From contig NZ_JAIGYQ010000001.1 in the NCBI RefSeq assembly GCF_019711685.1, forward strand, positions 278,500 through 342,499: a stretch of 64,000 bases of DNA, given 5' to 3'. How positions within the stretch are numbered: position 1 is the first letter of the stretch; each line of letters starts with the position of its first letter. This stretch comes from Helicobacter turcicus. GTDB lineage: Bacteria > Campylobacterota > Campylobacteria > Campylobacterales > Helicobacteraceae. The notes beneath the pieces are model-generated. The model worked only from the letters and a program-made list of their open reading frames with translations. It searched no databases and had not been told where the DNA came from. Positions 29,385 through 38,346 of this stretch are shown piece by piece. The translations under genes were made by a program, and so were the position numbers.

Positions 29385-30029
29385 TTATCGACGCACTACA
29401 TTCCAAAGTAACAAAATCACTTGCACACCACAGATTAATAACCCTAAATACAAAAGCCATTCTATGTTACGCTCTTGCTCACGCAAAAATGTTTGCCCAT
29501 AAATCTGTTGGCTAAGTGTAGCAAGCTCTAAGCTCGTTAATAATCCATCATCGCCTTCAAGTTGTTGTAATAATGTTTGATTAACTTGTAATACATCTTT
29601 AAAATTCGTTAGATAAAACATTTTATTTGCATTTTCTAAAAACTTCTCGATCTTAAACATTAGCCCACCACTACCAAAATACACATCATTTAGAGTAGAA
29701 TGCCCTTCCCTTCCTACAATAGTAGAGACTACGAAGTTTTGTAAAATTTGATGAATAGAACTAAGCTCATTAATGCAATACCTAAGCTCCAAAAACACAT
29801 TTTGATTATTGCGCTTTAAGATATAATTTGTTGAGATGATTTGCGATAAAAATACGATTCTTTGTGCTAAAGCACGTTGTTTTCCACTAATATTAACATA
29901 ATAAAATGCTGTGTTTTGTTTTTGTATGATTTCTTGATTACTCTGTGTATAACACACGATTCCAACTCCTAAAATCACGCATAATAGAATCTCTAAGAGG
30001 ATAAACTTTTTACTTTGAAAAATACCCAA
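29385..30029 (-). CDS. Two-helix membrane sensor with PilJ/NarX-type periplasmic domain, no output domain
   Basis: A 214-residue protein with an N-terminal helix (residues ~9-28), a periplasmic four-helix-type domain and a C-terminal helix (~190-210), ending four residues later. The stretch NISGKQRALAQRIVFLSQ near residue 48 is the signature of type IV pili methyl-accepting (PilJ/NarX-like) sensor domains. No HAMP, kinase or signalling domain follows. The start is TTG at 30029 with GGGAG five bases before it. It diverges from the lipoprotein gene at 30138. Function unknown; it may transmit a signal to a partner protein. Confidence 0.8.
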   Translation of the reverse strand: MGIFQSKKFILLEILLCVILGVGIVCYTQSNQEIIQKQNTAFYYVNISGKQRALAQRIVFLSQIISTNYILKRNNQNVFLELRYCINELSSIHQILQNFVVSTIVGREGHSTLNDVYFGSGGLMFKIEKFLENANKMFYLTNFKDVLQVNQTLLQQLEGDDGLLTSLELATLSQQIYGQTFLREQERNIEWLLYLGLLICGVQVILLLWNVVRR

Positions 30030-30057
30030 CCATTCTCCCTATAAAATAAATCCGCGT

Positions 30058-30063
30058 ATTGTA
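30058..30063 (-). promoter_or_regulatory. Putative -10 box (TACAAT) for the PilJ-type sensor gene
   Basis: TACAAT on the minus strand, 28 bases before the TTG start at 30029. The 15-base palindrome at 30071-30085 lies just upstream of it, where a regulator could act. Confidence 0.4.
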
Positions 30064-30070
30064 TTATCTT

Positions 30071-30109
30071 TGATAAAATTTATCAATAAAAATGTGTTAA
30101 AATTAACAC
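30071..30109. promoter_or_regulatory. Two palindromes in the divergent sensor/lipoprotein promoter region
   Basis: TGATAAA-A-TTTATCA at 30071-30085 is a perfect 7-1-7 palindrome, and GTGTTAA-AA-TTAACAC at 30094-30109 is a perfect 7-2-7 palindrome. Both sit between divergent start codons, beside or over likely -10 sequences (TACAAT on minus at 30058-30063, TAAAAT on plus at 30098-30103). They look like operator sites; the regulator is unknown. Confidence 0.5.
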
Positions 30110-30137
30110 TTATAAATCTAAAAGAGAAGGAAAACTT

Positions 30138-30701
30138 GTGAAAAAGAAATTTTTAAAAAATGCCTGTATTATCAGCGCTTTAGCTCTTAGTGGTTGTGCG
30201 CAAAAATACGATACACTCCCAAATACACGCGTGATACAAACTTGCCATACGCCAATTATAGCCTATGAATTTGGCTTCTTAAAAGACGGGGAACACAATG
30301 ATTTACAAATTTCAAATACACACATTAAAGATAGCGTAGAAAAATCCCTTGCACAAAGTGGTTGCTTTACACAAGCACAGACAGATATAAACATTCATAA
30401 GCCCTATCGCCTAGATATTGTCTATGGAAGCATAAACACAAAGAATGCTCAAGGTGGCTTTTTCCACTCCCAAACAAGTGATTTGCTAATTTTTGAGATC
30501 CAATTATCTTTCAACAAAATGGACGAAACAAGAATTGCTCAAGGCAAATCTAGCCTAGAAAATACAAATGAACAATATTTAAAAGTCTTTGGTCAAACTT
30601 CAACACTAAATAACAACCAAATCCAAATCACTCTACAAAATGCGATTAACTCCGCAATTAATGAAATAGCACGTAGTTTTTCTCACGATAAACAGCAATA
30701 G
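30138..30701 (+). CDS. Small lipoprotein, unknown function
   Basis: A 187-residue putative lipoprotein with signal sequence MKKKFLKNACIISALALSGC and lipobox LSGC; the mature part begins CAQKYDT. The sequence holds two further cysteines (TCHTPII, SGCFTQ) and ends SFSHDKQQ. I do not recognise the family. Start is GTG at 30138 with AAGG upstream; no better in-frame start lies near. It is divergent from the PilJ-type sensor and convergent with nuoN, so it is transcribed alone. Confidence 0.78.
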   Translation: MKKKFLKNACIISALALSGCAQKYDTLPNTRVIQTCHTPIIAYEFGFLKDGEHNDLQISNTHIKDSVEKSLAQSGCFTQAQTDINIHKPYRLDIVYGSINTKNAQGGFFHSQTSDLLIFEIQLSFNKMDETRIAQGKSSLENTNEQYLKVFGQTSTLNNNQIQITLQNAINSAINEIARSFSHDKQQ

Positions 30702-30829
30702 AATCTTTTTTGCTAAAGCACTTTTTAAAGAAAGTTGCTTAGCGAAACTTAAAATTAAGGTATAACAAACCCACAACACAAAATCCAAAAAAATGGAATC
30801 TGAAATAGACCCTCTCCTTTCTTAACTCA

Positions 30830-32317
30830 CTATAATAAACTACTTCCAACAAGTCCAAATACACCAAGTAGTAAGCCATCAACAAAAAATACAGAGAAGC
30901 ACACATAGAGTGTTGCGATTCCAACAATAATTTTAAGTGGTAGAGTTGCATTCTGCAAATAAACATTTCCATCACTAATTAATGGGTCTTTTAAAAACAT
31001 AAAAACAACAAGCTTTAAATAATAATACGCAGCAATTGCACTATTTAACACCATCACAATCACCAAAAATAAATACCCATGGTTCATCGCAACACTCATA
31101 AGATACACCTTGCCCCAAAACACAGAAAAAGGAGGAATCCCGGCTAGAGAAAACATAAATAATCCCATAATCACTGCTGCTAAAGGGCAAAGCCTAATTA
31201 ACCCAGAGAATTTTTCATAAGAGTGATCGTAACGTTTATCCCACATCTGCTCTTTTGTGCGTGAAATCCACAACATAGAAAAGATTCCAAGATTAGTAAA
31301 AAGAAATAATATCCAATACACAAATAATGCACTATATGCTTGTGCCCCACCAATCAAAATCGCACTAAAGGCAAATCCAGCATGTGAAATAGAACTATAC
31401 GCAAGCATTCTTTTTACATCTTTTTGCACAAGTGCTACAAGATTTGGTAACGTTATTGTTACCACAATAAGAAAATAGAACACATTATGCACCCAAACAA
31501 TATCCATAAAAAAACTAAAGATTCTAATTGCTACCACAAGCACTGCAATCTTTGGTGCAATAGACATAAAACCTGCTAAGAAGGAATTTGATCCCTCATA
31601 CACATCTGGCGTCCAAGTATGGAACGGAACCAAAGAAGCCTTAAAGCCAAGTGAAGCCATAAAAAATACAATCCCACCAAGCACCAAATAGGAAGGTTGA
31701 TAGCTATTTGCTTCTAAAACCATCTTCATTCCTGCTAAATCTAAATGCCCACTTGCCGCATACAACAACATAGAACCAAAAGCAAAGCAACCTGCTGATA
31801 ATGCGCCCATTGTAAAATATTTAATCGCAGCTTCAAATGCAGTTGCGCGATTATGCATTGCAATAAGTGCATAAAGAGCCAAAGAAGCTGTCTCAAGCCC
31901 CAAGAAAATTACAATCAAATGATCACTACTCACCATAAATTGGAATCCTGCACACATCAATAAAAAAAGTGTGTAGTATTCAGGATATTGAAATTCGTGG
32001 AATTTATTATAACTTAACGTTAAAGGCACAAATAAAATTGCAGCAACTAAAATAATCAACTGCCCAAGAATAGAGACGCCATCGACTAGAATCAAATCAA
32101 AAAATGCCCTTTGTGTCCCATCATTACCAAAAAACGCAATATAACCCAAATCTAAGCCCAAAAATAGAATCGTAAGCATTGTATAAAGTTGCTTATTAGC
32201 GCTTTTTAGACACATATCCACAATCAAAATAATAATCGCCCCTACAATAGCAATCAACATAGGAAAAATACTAAAAATATTCAAACTCTCAAACGACACA
32301 CTAAATGGTTCTAACAT
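30830..32317 (-). CDS. nuoN: Complex I subunit NuoN
   Basis: Antiporter-like proton-channel subunit of the respiratory quinone reductase (complex I). The 495 residues have about 14 membrane helices; typical segments are [37 protein letters not shown] and [14 protein letters not shown]. The ATG follows the nuoM stop directly. It is the last gene of the operon; the next gene converges on it after 128 bases. Confidence 0.95.
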   Translation of the reverse strand: MLEPFSVSFESLNIFSIFPMLIAIVGAIIILIVDMCLKSANKQLYTMLTILFLGLDLGYIAFFGNDGTQRAFFDLILVDGVSILGQLIILVAAILFVPLTLSYNKFHEFQYPEYYTLFLLMCAGFQFMVSSDHLIVIFLGLETASLALYALIAMHNRATAFEAAIKYFTMGALSAGCFAFGSMLLYAASGHLDLAGMKMVLEANSYQPSYLVLGGIVFFMASLGFKASLVPFHTWTPDVYEGSNSFLAGFMSIAPKIAVLVVAIRIFSFFMDIVWVHNVFYFLIVVTITLPNLVALVQKDVKRMLAYSSISHAGFAFSAILIGGAQAYSALFVYWILFLFTNLGIFSMLWISRTKEQMWDKRYDHSYEKFSGLIRLCPLAAVIMGLFMFSLAGIPPFSVFWGKVYLMSVAMNHGYLFLVIVMVLNSAIAAYYYLKLVVFMFLKDPLISDGNVYLQNATLPLKIIVGIATLYVCFSVFFVDGLLLGVFGLVGSSLL

Positions 32318-33958
32318 TTATTTTTCCTCCCCTTGTGCGCTATTTTGCGAAGCTTTTAATTCTTTTTCTGCCTCCATTTGTGAAATCTCTTCCAAGATTT
32401 CCCCCATATTTTCTTTCTCTTCTTGCACATTTGTTCCATTAGATTTTTGTGCAAGCTCCAATCCAAAAAAATCAAAGCTCTCTTGACTTACAATTCTAGA
32501 TTGCATAACCGCAAGTGTATTTTCTACACCTTTGTTAATCGGCTCTAAAATAGGCTTTGGATATACGCCAAGCCAAATTACAATCACAACCAAAGGTAAT
32601 AGCGCACTCCACTCACGCGCATTAAGATCGCTTAACTTCATGTTTTCAGAGTGAGTTAGCTTCCCAAAAAATGCTTTACGATACAAATGCAACATATACA
32701 CCGCACCTACAATAATGCTAATCCCGGCGATCCCTGCCATTATAGGAGAAACTTGAAAAAATCCAAGCAAAGATAAAAACTCTCCAACAAACCCCATTGT
32801 TAAAGGTAATCCCGCAGACGCCATAGCCATAATCCCAAATATCGCCGCATAATTTGGCATTACTTTTGCTATTCCGCCAAACTCCGCAATCACTTTTGTA
32901 TGTCGTCTCTCATAAAGCATTCCTACAAGCATAAACAGCGCTCCGCTAATGATTCCATGACTTAACATAAAAAATACAGAACCCACGATTCCTTCAGTAT
33001 TCAATGCAAATACACCAATCATAATCACGCCCATATGCGAAATAGAACTATATGCAATCACTTGTTTAATATCTTCTTGCGCAAAGGCTACAAACGCACC
33101 ATAAACAATCATTATCAAAGACAAAATTGCAATTGGAATTAAAAAAACAATACTAGCATCTGGAAATAAAGGCAAAGAGAGGCGCACAAAACCATAAGTT
33201 CCCATTTTCAGCAAAACTGCTGCTAAAATAATTGAACCAATTGTTGGTGCTTGTCCATGCGCATAGGGTAGCCATGTATGAAAAGGAAACATAGGCACTT
33301 TAACAGCAAGCCCAGCAAAAAATGCAAGAAAGAGCCAAAGTTGCACATTTTTTGGAATCACACTTAAACTATACCATTCTAATATGGAAAATGTCCAAAC
33401 ACCGCTTACATTAAAATAGTAATACGCTAAAAATAAGATTCCAACAAGCATTAACATTGAACCTAAAAAGGTATAAAGAAAAAACTTCACAGCCGCATAA
33501 ATCCTACTGCCACTCCCCCACGCACCGATGATATAGAGCATAGGCACTAAAGAGAGTTCCCAAAAGATATAAAACAAAATCATATCAAGTGCGCAGAAAA
33601 CACCAATCATAATGCTTTCAAGGCACAAAAGTGCAATAACGAGTTTCTTTGTTTCGTATTTTTCATTAAGATAAATAAAACCTATCAGGCTAATTAATGC
33701 ACTTAATAAAATTAAAAATAAAGAGATTCCATCCACACCTACAAGGTAGCTCACACCAAAGCTCTCCACCAAAGAAAATGCCGTTACAAATTGAAATCCA
33801 TCGGCACTTTTATCAAATCCATACCAAAGCAAAACTGCCAACCCAAGCTCTATTGCGCTAATGACAACCGCATAAGTTTTAAGATTTTCCTTAATTCCAA
33901 TCGCCAATAGCGCACCAAGCAATGGAAAAAAGATGAGTAAGGTTAAAAGGTAGTCCAT
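32318..33958 (-). CDS. nuoM: Complex I subunit NuoM
   Basis: Second antiporter-like proton-pumping subunit. The 546 residues show 14 helices and the conserved FWELSLVPMLYIIGAWG segment with its functional glutamate near residue 133, KVPMFPFHTWLPYAHGQAPT near residue 222, and KQVIAYSSISHMG near residue 296. The start overlaps nuoL by 16 bases. The C-terminal ~50 residues form an unusually long charged tail (ENMGEILEEISQMEAEKEL), probably cytoplasmic. Confidence 0.95.
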   Translation of the reverse strand: MDYLLTLLIFFPLLGALLAIGIKENLKTYAVVISAIELGLAVLLWYGFDKSADGFQFVTAFSLVESFGVSYLVGVDGISLFLILLSALISLIGFIYLNEKYETKKLVIALLCLESIMIGVFCALDMILFYIFWELSLVPMLYIIGAWGSGSRIYAAVKFFLYTFLGSMLMLVGILFLAYYYFNVSGVWTFSILEWYSLSVIPKNVQLWLFLAFFAGLAVKVPMFPFHTWLPYAHGQAPTIGSIILAAVLLKMGTYGFVRLSLPLFPDASIVFLIPIAILSLIMIVYGAFVAFAQEDIKQVIAYSSISHMGVIMIGVFALNTEGIVGSVFFMLSHGIISGALFMLVGMLYERRHTKVIAEFGGIAKVMPNYAAIFGIMAMASAGLPLTMGFVGEFLSLLGFFQVSPIMAGIAGISIIVGAVYMLHLYRKAFFGKLTHSENMKLSDLNAREWSALLPLVVIVIWLGVYPKPILEPINKGVENTLAVMQSRIVSQESFDFFGLELAQKSNGTNVQEEKENMGEILEEISQMEAEKELKASQNSAQGEEK

Positions 33959-35802
33959 ACACCCTCCCTATAAATAAATACAAGCAACAACAGCGCAACC
34001 ACACCAAAAAACATAATTTTTAGCATTCTTGATAAGCTTCCGCCTTGAATCCAACGCATACTCTCACCACTGCTATTTAGTAATCTTGCAATCAAATCCA
34101 CAACAAAATCTATAATATTTTTATCAGAAAACCATGCAATTTTAGCAATCCTAAAATAATTTTGAACAATTAACTTATCATAAAGTGCTGGTATAAAATA
34201 TTGATTGCTTAATATCTTATAAATAAAACTTTCCTGCCATTTTGGAGAAAAACCTCCACTTTTGTATTTAAAAATAGCAAATGCGATCCCGCTTAGTGCA
34301 ACACAAGAAGTTATAAGAATTAAAGTCCAAATTGTTTTAGAATCTAAATTTGCTTGAAAATCTGGCAAAGTCTGTACAATAAAGTGATGAAAATACCCTT
34401 CAAACAATCCTGCAAAAACCGCCAAAATACCCAAAGGCAACATTGCATAAAGCATATAAGGATAAGCCTCATGAGGATGCTCTTCATGCCTTTTCTCTAC
34501 AAAAAACACAAGCATAATAAGCCTAAAGCTATAAAACGCTGTTAAAAATGCGCCAAGCAATAATGCTCCCCATAATACATAAGCTCCGCTTCCAAAAGCA
34601 ACCTCTAAGATTTTATCTTTGGAGAAAAAGCCAGAGAAAGGATAGATTCCAGCAAGTGCAATGGAAGCTAAAATCATAAGAATTGCTGTATATTTTAAGG
34701 GCTGATACAATGCACCCATTTTAGAAATATCCAATTTATCATGCATTGCATGCATAACATTTCCAGCACCTAAAAATAATAACGATTTGAAAAATGCATG
34801 CGTTGCAAGATGAAACAACGCAATCCAATATGCTTCTAGACCAGCTGCTACAAACATATAACCAAGTTGAGAGAGTGTAGAATATGCAATGATTCGCTTT
34901 AAATCCTTATTTACAAGTGCCATTGTTGCTGCAAATACTGCTACAAAAGCCCCTAATAATGCGATAGCAAAGCCAACTTCTGGAATAATAGAATACAAAG
35001 GATTGGCACGGACAACTAAATACACTCCAGCCGTTACCATTGTAGCAGCGTGGATTAGTGCTGAAACAGGCGTTGGACCCTCCATTGCATCTGCAAGCCA
35101 AGTATGTAATGGAAACTGCGCACTTTTTCCCATAGCTCCCACAAATAGTAATACACCTATAGCAACCAAAATTCCCTTTGGTGCTTCATAAATATTACTT
35201 AAGACTTCTTCATAATTCAAACTTCCAAAAGTCCAATAAATCAAAAAGATTCCAAGCAACATTCCAAGATCGGCAATACGATTCATAATAAACGCTTCAT
35301 TTGCAGCAAAAGAGGCGGAATCACGTTCATACCAAAATCCAATTAACATCCAAGAGCAAAGCCCAACGCCCTCCCAGCCGATAAATAATCCTGCAAAGTT
35401 ATCACTCATCACGAGAATTAACATAGAAAACACAAAGGCACTTAAATATACAAAGAAACGATTAAAACTCACATCATGGCTCATATACCCAATAGAATAA
35501 ATATGCACACACAATGATACCAAGGTTACTACAAGCATCATTGTAGCACTCACGCTATCAACTAAAAAACCAAAGGGAATATAAAGCCCACCTGCCCCAA
35601 TCCAATCCATTAGAGTAACTTTTAATACGATTCCGCCTTGAAAAGAGTAAATAAATAATAACAAAGAGGCAAAGAAAGACACAGCAAGCATTAAAGATGC
35701 AAAAATCCCAACTCCTACAAATTTCTTCTTAGAGGCAAAAGGGATTCCAAACAAAGAACCAATCAAAGGCGCAAAAAGCGCACTATACAAAATGACTTCC
35801 AT
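33943..35802 (-). CDS. nuoL: Complex I subunit NuoL
   Basis: Distal antiporter-like subunit carrying the long lateral helix of complex I. Length 619 residues. Landmarks are GWEGVGLCSWMLIGFW near residue 142, KSAQFPLHTWLADAMEGPTPVSALIHAATMV near residue 226, and KRIIAYSTLSQLGYMF near residue 303. ATG follows AAGG. It is encoded four bases after the nuoK stop. Confidence 0.95.
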   Translation of the reverse strand: MEVILYSALFAPLIGSLFGIPFASKKKFVGVGIFASLMLAVSFFASLLLFIYSFQGGIVLKVTLMDWIGAGGLYIPFGFLVDSVSATMMLVVTLVSLCVHIYSIGYMSHDVSFNRFFVYLSAFVFSMLILVMSDNFAGLFIGWEGVGLCSWMLIGFWYERDSASFAANEAFIMNRIADLGMLLGIFLIYWTFGSLNYEEVLSNIYEAPKGILVAIGVLLFVGAMGKSAQFPLHTWLADAMEGPTPVSALIHAATMVTAGVYLVVRANPLYSIIPEVGFAIALLGAFVAVFAATMALVNKDLKRIIAYSTLSQLGYMFVAAGLEAYWIALFHLATHAFFKSLLFLGAGNVMHAMHDKLDISKMGALYQPLKYTAILMILASIALAGIYPFSGFFSKDKILEVAFGSGAYVLWGALLLGAFLTAFYSFRLIMLVFFVEKRHEEHPHEAYPYMLYAMLPLGILAVFAGLFEGYFHHFIVQTLPDFQANLDSKTIWTLILITSCVALSGIAFAIFKYKSGGFSPKWQESFIYKILSNQYFIPALYDKLIVQNYFRIAKIAWFSDKNIIDFVVDLIARLLNSSGESMRWIQGGSLSRMLKIMFFGVVALLLLVFIYREGVWTTF

Positions 35803-35806
35803 ACGC

Positions 35807-36109
35807 TTAACCTTCCATAATTTTTAATCGGTCTAAATCTAGCGTATGGTATTTTTTATACCAAGCCATCAGCAAACCCACACCGATAGCAACTTCACTT
35901 GCAGCAACAGCTAAGAGAAAAAATGCAAACATTTGCCCATTTAAATCGCCAAGATATTTTCCAACTGCAACAAACCCAACACTAACTGCACTTAAGACAA
36001 TCTCCGTAGCAAAAAAGAGCATTAGCAAATTCTTACGTCTCAACATTCCAAAAATACCAATAGCAAACATAAGACTTGATAGAATCAAATAATGATTAAG
36101 CGTTATCAT
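35807..36109 (-). CDS. nuoK: Complex I subunit NuoK
   Basis: Small three-helix membrane subunit of the proton path. The 100 residues include the conserved buried glutamates in FFATEIVLSAV and AASEVAIGVGL. The frame can be extended upstream, but ATG at 36109 preceded by GGAGAAGAGT gives the family start MITLNHYLILS. It overlaps the end of nuoJ by 14 bases. Confidence 0.94.
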   Translation of the reverse strand: MITLNHYLILSSLMFAIGIFGMLRRKNLLMLFFATEIVLSAVSVGFVAVGKYLGDLNGQMFAFFLLAVAASEVAIGVGLLMAWYKKYHTLDLDRLKIMEG

Positions 36110-36662
36110 ACTCTTCTCCTTTAGGTGCCTCTTCATTCAAAGTTAGCGAATAGCGCATTCCCTTGCCTGCTAACACAATTCCAGCAATCATTGCTACAAG
36201 CAACATAATTGCCGCAATTTCAAAGGGAATAAGAAACTTTGTAAAGAGCACATAGCCTACCATTTGCACATTTCCAATTCCATCTTTAATTGGCGTTGTC
36301 GCATATAAATTTGTAAGATTTTCTGCAATCACAGGAGCAACAACAATCAATACAAGTAACAAAGCCCCCATACCGCTTAAGAAAAACAATATTTTTGGAT
36401 TCTCAATTTTCTCTTTTTCTAGCTTTTGACTATCAAAAAACATCATCGCAAACGCATAAAGCGCAATCACGGCTCCCGTATAAACAATAATTTGCACAAC
36501 CCCCAAAAACTCTGCACCTAGCAAAAAGAAAAAGGCTGAAACAAACATCATTCCAGCTGCAAGCGCACTAAGAGCATAGAGGATGTTTTTAGTTGTTACC
36601 ACCACCAAAAACATCGCCAAAGTCAATGCGCAAAAAACATAAAATGCAATTGCTTCAAACAT
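36096..36662 (-). CDS. nuoJ: Complex I subunit NuoJ
   Basis: Five-helix membrane subunit at the junction to the proton path. The 188 residues contain GAEFLGVVQIIVYTGAVIALYAFAMMF, the family segment. The ATG shares one base with the nuoI stop (TAATG), and its end overlaps nuoK, which implies coupled translation through this stretch. Confidence 0.94.
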   Translation of the reverse strand: MFEAIAFYVFCALTLAMFLVVVTTKNILYALSALAAGMMFVSAFFFLLGAEFLGVVQIIVYTGAVIALYAFAMMFFDSQKLEKEKIENPKILFFLSGMGALLLVLIVVAPVIAENLTNLYATTPIKDGIGNVQMVGYVLFTKFLIPFEIAAIMLLVAMIAGIVLAGKGMRYSLTLNEEAPKGEEYDNA

Positions 36663-37351
36663 TATTTAGCCTCCATTTTTTGAGTTTTTTCTGCTTGTTT
36701 AAATTCTGTGTTCTCTTTAGATTCTGCCCCTTGTGATTCTACTTTAGATTCCGCATTTTCTACTTTTTCTAAGTATTTTAGTGGCGTTGCTTTAATGCGC
36801 TTATCTGCATCTACACTCACACTTCCTACACCATCAAATTCGCAGTCATTACCACTTAGCACTCTATCAATAGGTGTTAACATATCGTTTTTAAGTGCAA
36901 AAGAAGCACGTTGTTCGCTTGCATTTTCATAGCGATTTCCATGCACAATAGCAAGCTCTGGACAAACCTCTGCGCATAATCCACAATAAATACAACGCCC
37001 AAAGTTAATACTATACTCAAATACAACCTTGCGTTTATCCGCACCATAGCCCGTTTCCATACGAATACAATTTGCTACGCAAATCTTCTCGCACAGTCCA
37101 CATCCAATACAACGCTCATTGCCACTATCTAACAAACGCTTAAGCTCATGCACCGCACGATAACGCGGACTTAATGGTAGTTTCTCTAAGGGATATTGCA
37201 CCGTGTGGATTTGTGCCCTACAAAGCTCTTTAAACACAAGCCAAAGCCCAACAAAAAGCTCTCCTTTTAACGCACGATTCCAAAAACGTACAAACTTTTG
37301 TGCTTGTGTCAAAGGTGGGGTTTTTTCAAAAATTTTTATATATTGACTCAA
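36662..37351 (-). CDS. nuoI: Complex I subunit NuoI (2 x 4Fe-4S)
   Basis: Ferredoxin-like subunit carrying clusters N6a and N6b that pass electrons to NuoB. The two motifs are CIGCGLCEKIC and CIYCGLCAEVCPE in the middle of the chain. The open frame runs further upstream inside nuoH, but that part reads as non-conserved sequence. The TTG at 37351, preceded by AGGAGGT and overlapping the nuoH stop, gives 229 residues starting MSQYIKIFEKTPPL. The last ~40 residues are a charged E/K/Q-rich tail (KVESQGAESKENTEF) beyond the usual end. Confidence 0.9.
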   Translation of the reverse strand: MSQYIKIFEKTPPLTQAQKFVRFWNRALKGELFVGLWLVFKELCRAQIHTVQYPLEKLPLSPRYRAVHELKRLLDSGNERCIGCGLCEKICVANCIRMETGYGADKRKVVFEYSINFGRCIYCGLCAEVCPELAIVHGNRYENASEQRASFALKNDMLTPIDRVLSGNDCEFDGVGSVSVDADKRIKATPLKYLEKVENAESKVESQGAESKENTEFKQAEKTQKMEAK

Positions 37352-38346
37352 TTTCCACCTCCTAAAACAACTATCCCCGTAATAAAAACATTTAAAAGCG
37401 CCAAGGGAAACAACACCCTCCAACATAGTCCCATCAATTGATCTGGACGCACATGCGGATACGCTGCCCTCGCCCACATAAACAAAAAGATAAAAAACAT
37501 CACTTTTAGGATAATTGCAATTCCACCTGGGATAAACCACAACGGATTAAAGCCACCAAGAAAAATGAGTGAGACCACAAAAGAAAGTGAAATCATACTT
37601 GCATATTCACCAATAAAAAACATTCCCCAGCGCATTCCAGCATACTCTGTAGCATATCCAGCAACAATCTCTGCTTCATGCTCTAATAAATCAAAGGGTG
37701 TTCTATTTAACTCTGCATACCCTGCAAATAAAAAAAGCAAAAAAGCAATGGGTTGCGAAAAGACTAACCAATTATCAATTCCACCATTTTGATAGTTATT
37801 AATATCAATAAGTGAGAGTGAACCAACAAGCATTAAAGGCGCAAGAAGAGACAAACCAGAAACGACTTCAAAACTTAATAATTGCACTGCTGTTCTTGCA
37901 GCACCCAAAAGTGACCATTTACTATTTGCACTAATTCCAGCAAGCAAAGGACCATATAATCCAGCCGCACCCACGCCTAATACAAACAAGATTCCAACAT
38001 TAATATCTGATACAATTGGCTGAATCGTTCGTCCAAACAACTCAAATTCTGGAAAAAATGGAATCGGAGCCATTGCAATAAACGCTGTTGCCGCTGTGAT
38101 TGCTGGAGCGATTCTAAAGATGAGCCGATTAGCACCACTTGGAACAATATCTTCCTTAGTAAAGAGTTTGATTCCATCTGCTAAAATCTGCAACACACCA
38201 AAGGGACCCACAATTGTAGGACCCAAACGCCTTTGAAAAAACGCTAGAACCTTGCGTTCTACATAGGTTGTGAATCCCGCAAGTGCCGAAAAAATCAAGA
38301 CTAAAAGCAGAATCTTAATTAATGTTTCAATCACATAAGCCATCAT
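37348..38346 (-). CDS. nuoH: Complex I subunit NuoH
   Basis: Membrane subunit forming much of the quinone-binding chamber. The 332 residues have eight helices with TYVERKVLAFFQRRLGPTIVGPFGVLQILADGIKL near residue 27, NRTPFDLLEHEAEIVAGYATEY near residue 210 and RAAYPHVRPDQLMGLCWRVLFP near the end. Two ATG codons are in tandem at 38346 and 38343, overlapping the nuoG stop by four bases or one. Confidence 0.95.
   Translation of the reverse strand: MMAYVIETLIKILLLVLIFSALAGFTTYVERKVLAFFQRRLGPTIVGPFGVLQILADGIKLFTKEDIVPSGANRLIFRIAPAITAATAFIAMAPIPFFPEFELFGRTIQPIVSDINVGILFVLGVGAAGLYGPLLAGISANSKWSLLGAARTAVQLLSFEVVSGLSLLAPLMLVGSLSLIDINNYQNGGIDNWLVFSQPIAFLLFLFAGYAELNRTPFDLLEHEAEIVAGYATEYAGMRWGMFFIGEYASMISLSFVVSLIFLGGFNPLWFIPGGIAIILKVMFFIFLFMWARAAYPHVRPDQLMGLCWRVLFPLALLNVFITGIVVLGGGN

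Noticed and set aside
30739..30975. A 78-residue minus-strand frame at the end of nuoN
   Set aside because: It overlaps nuoN in another frame, has no ribosome binding site and no recognisable features.
36662..37540. A 292-residue frame for nuoI reaching deep into nuoH
   Set aside because: The extra N-terminal residues are out-of-frame nuoH; a TTG with AGGAGG at 37351 gives the normal NuoI start.
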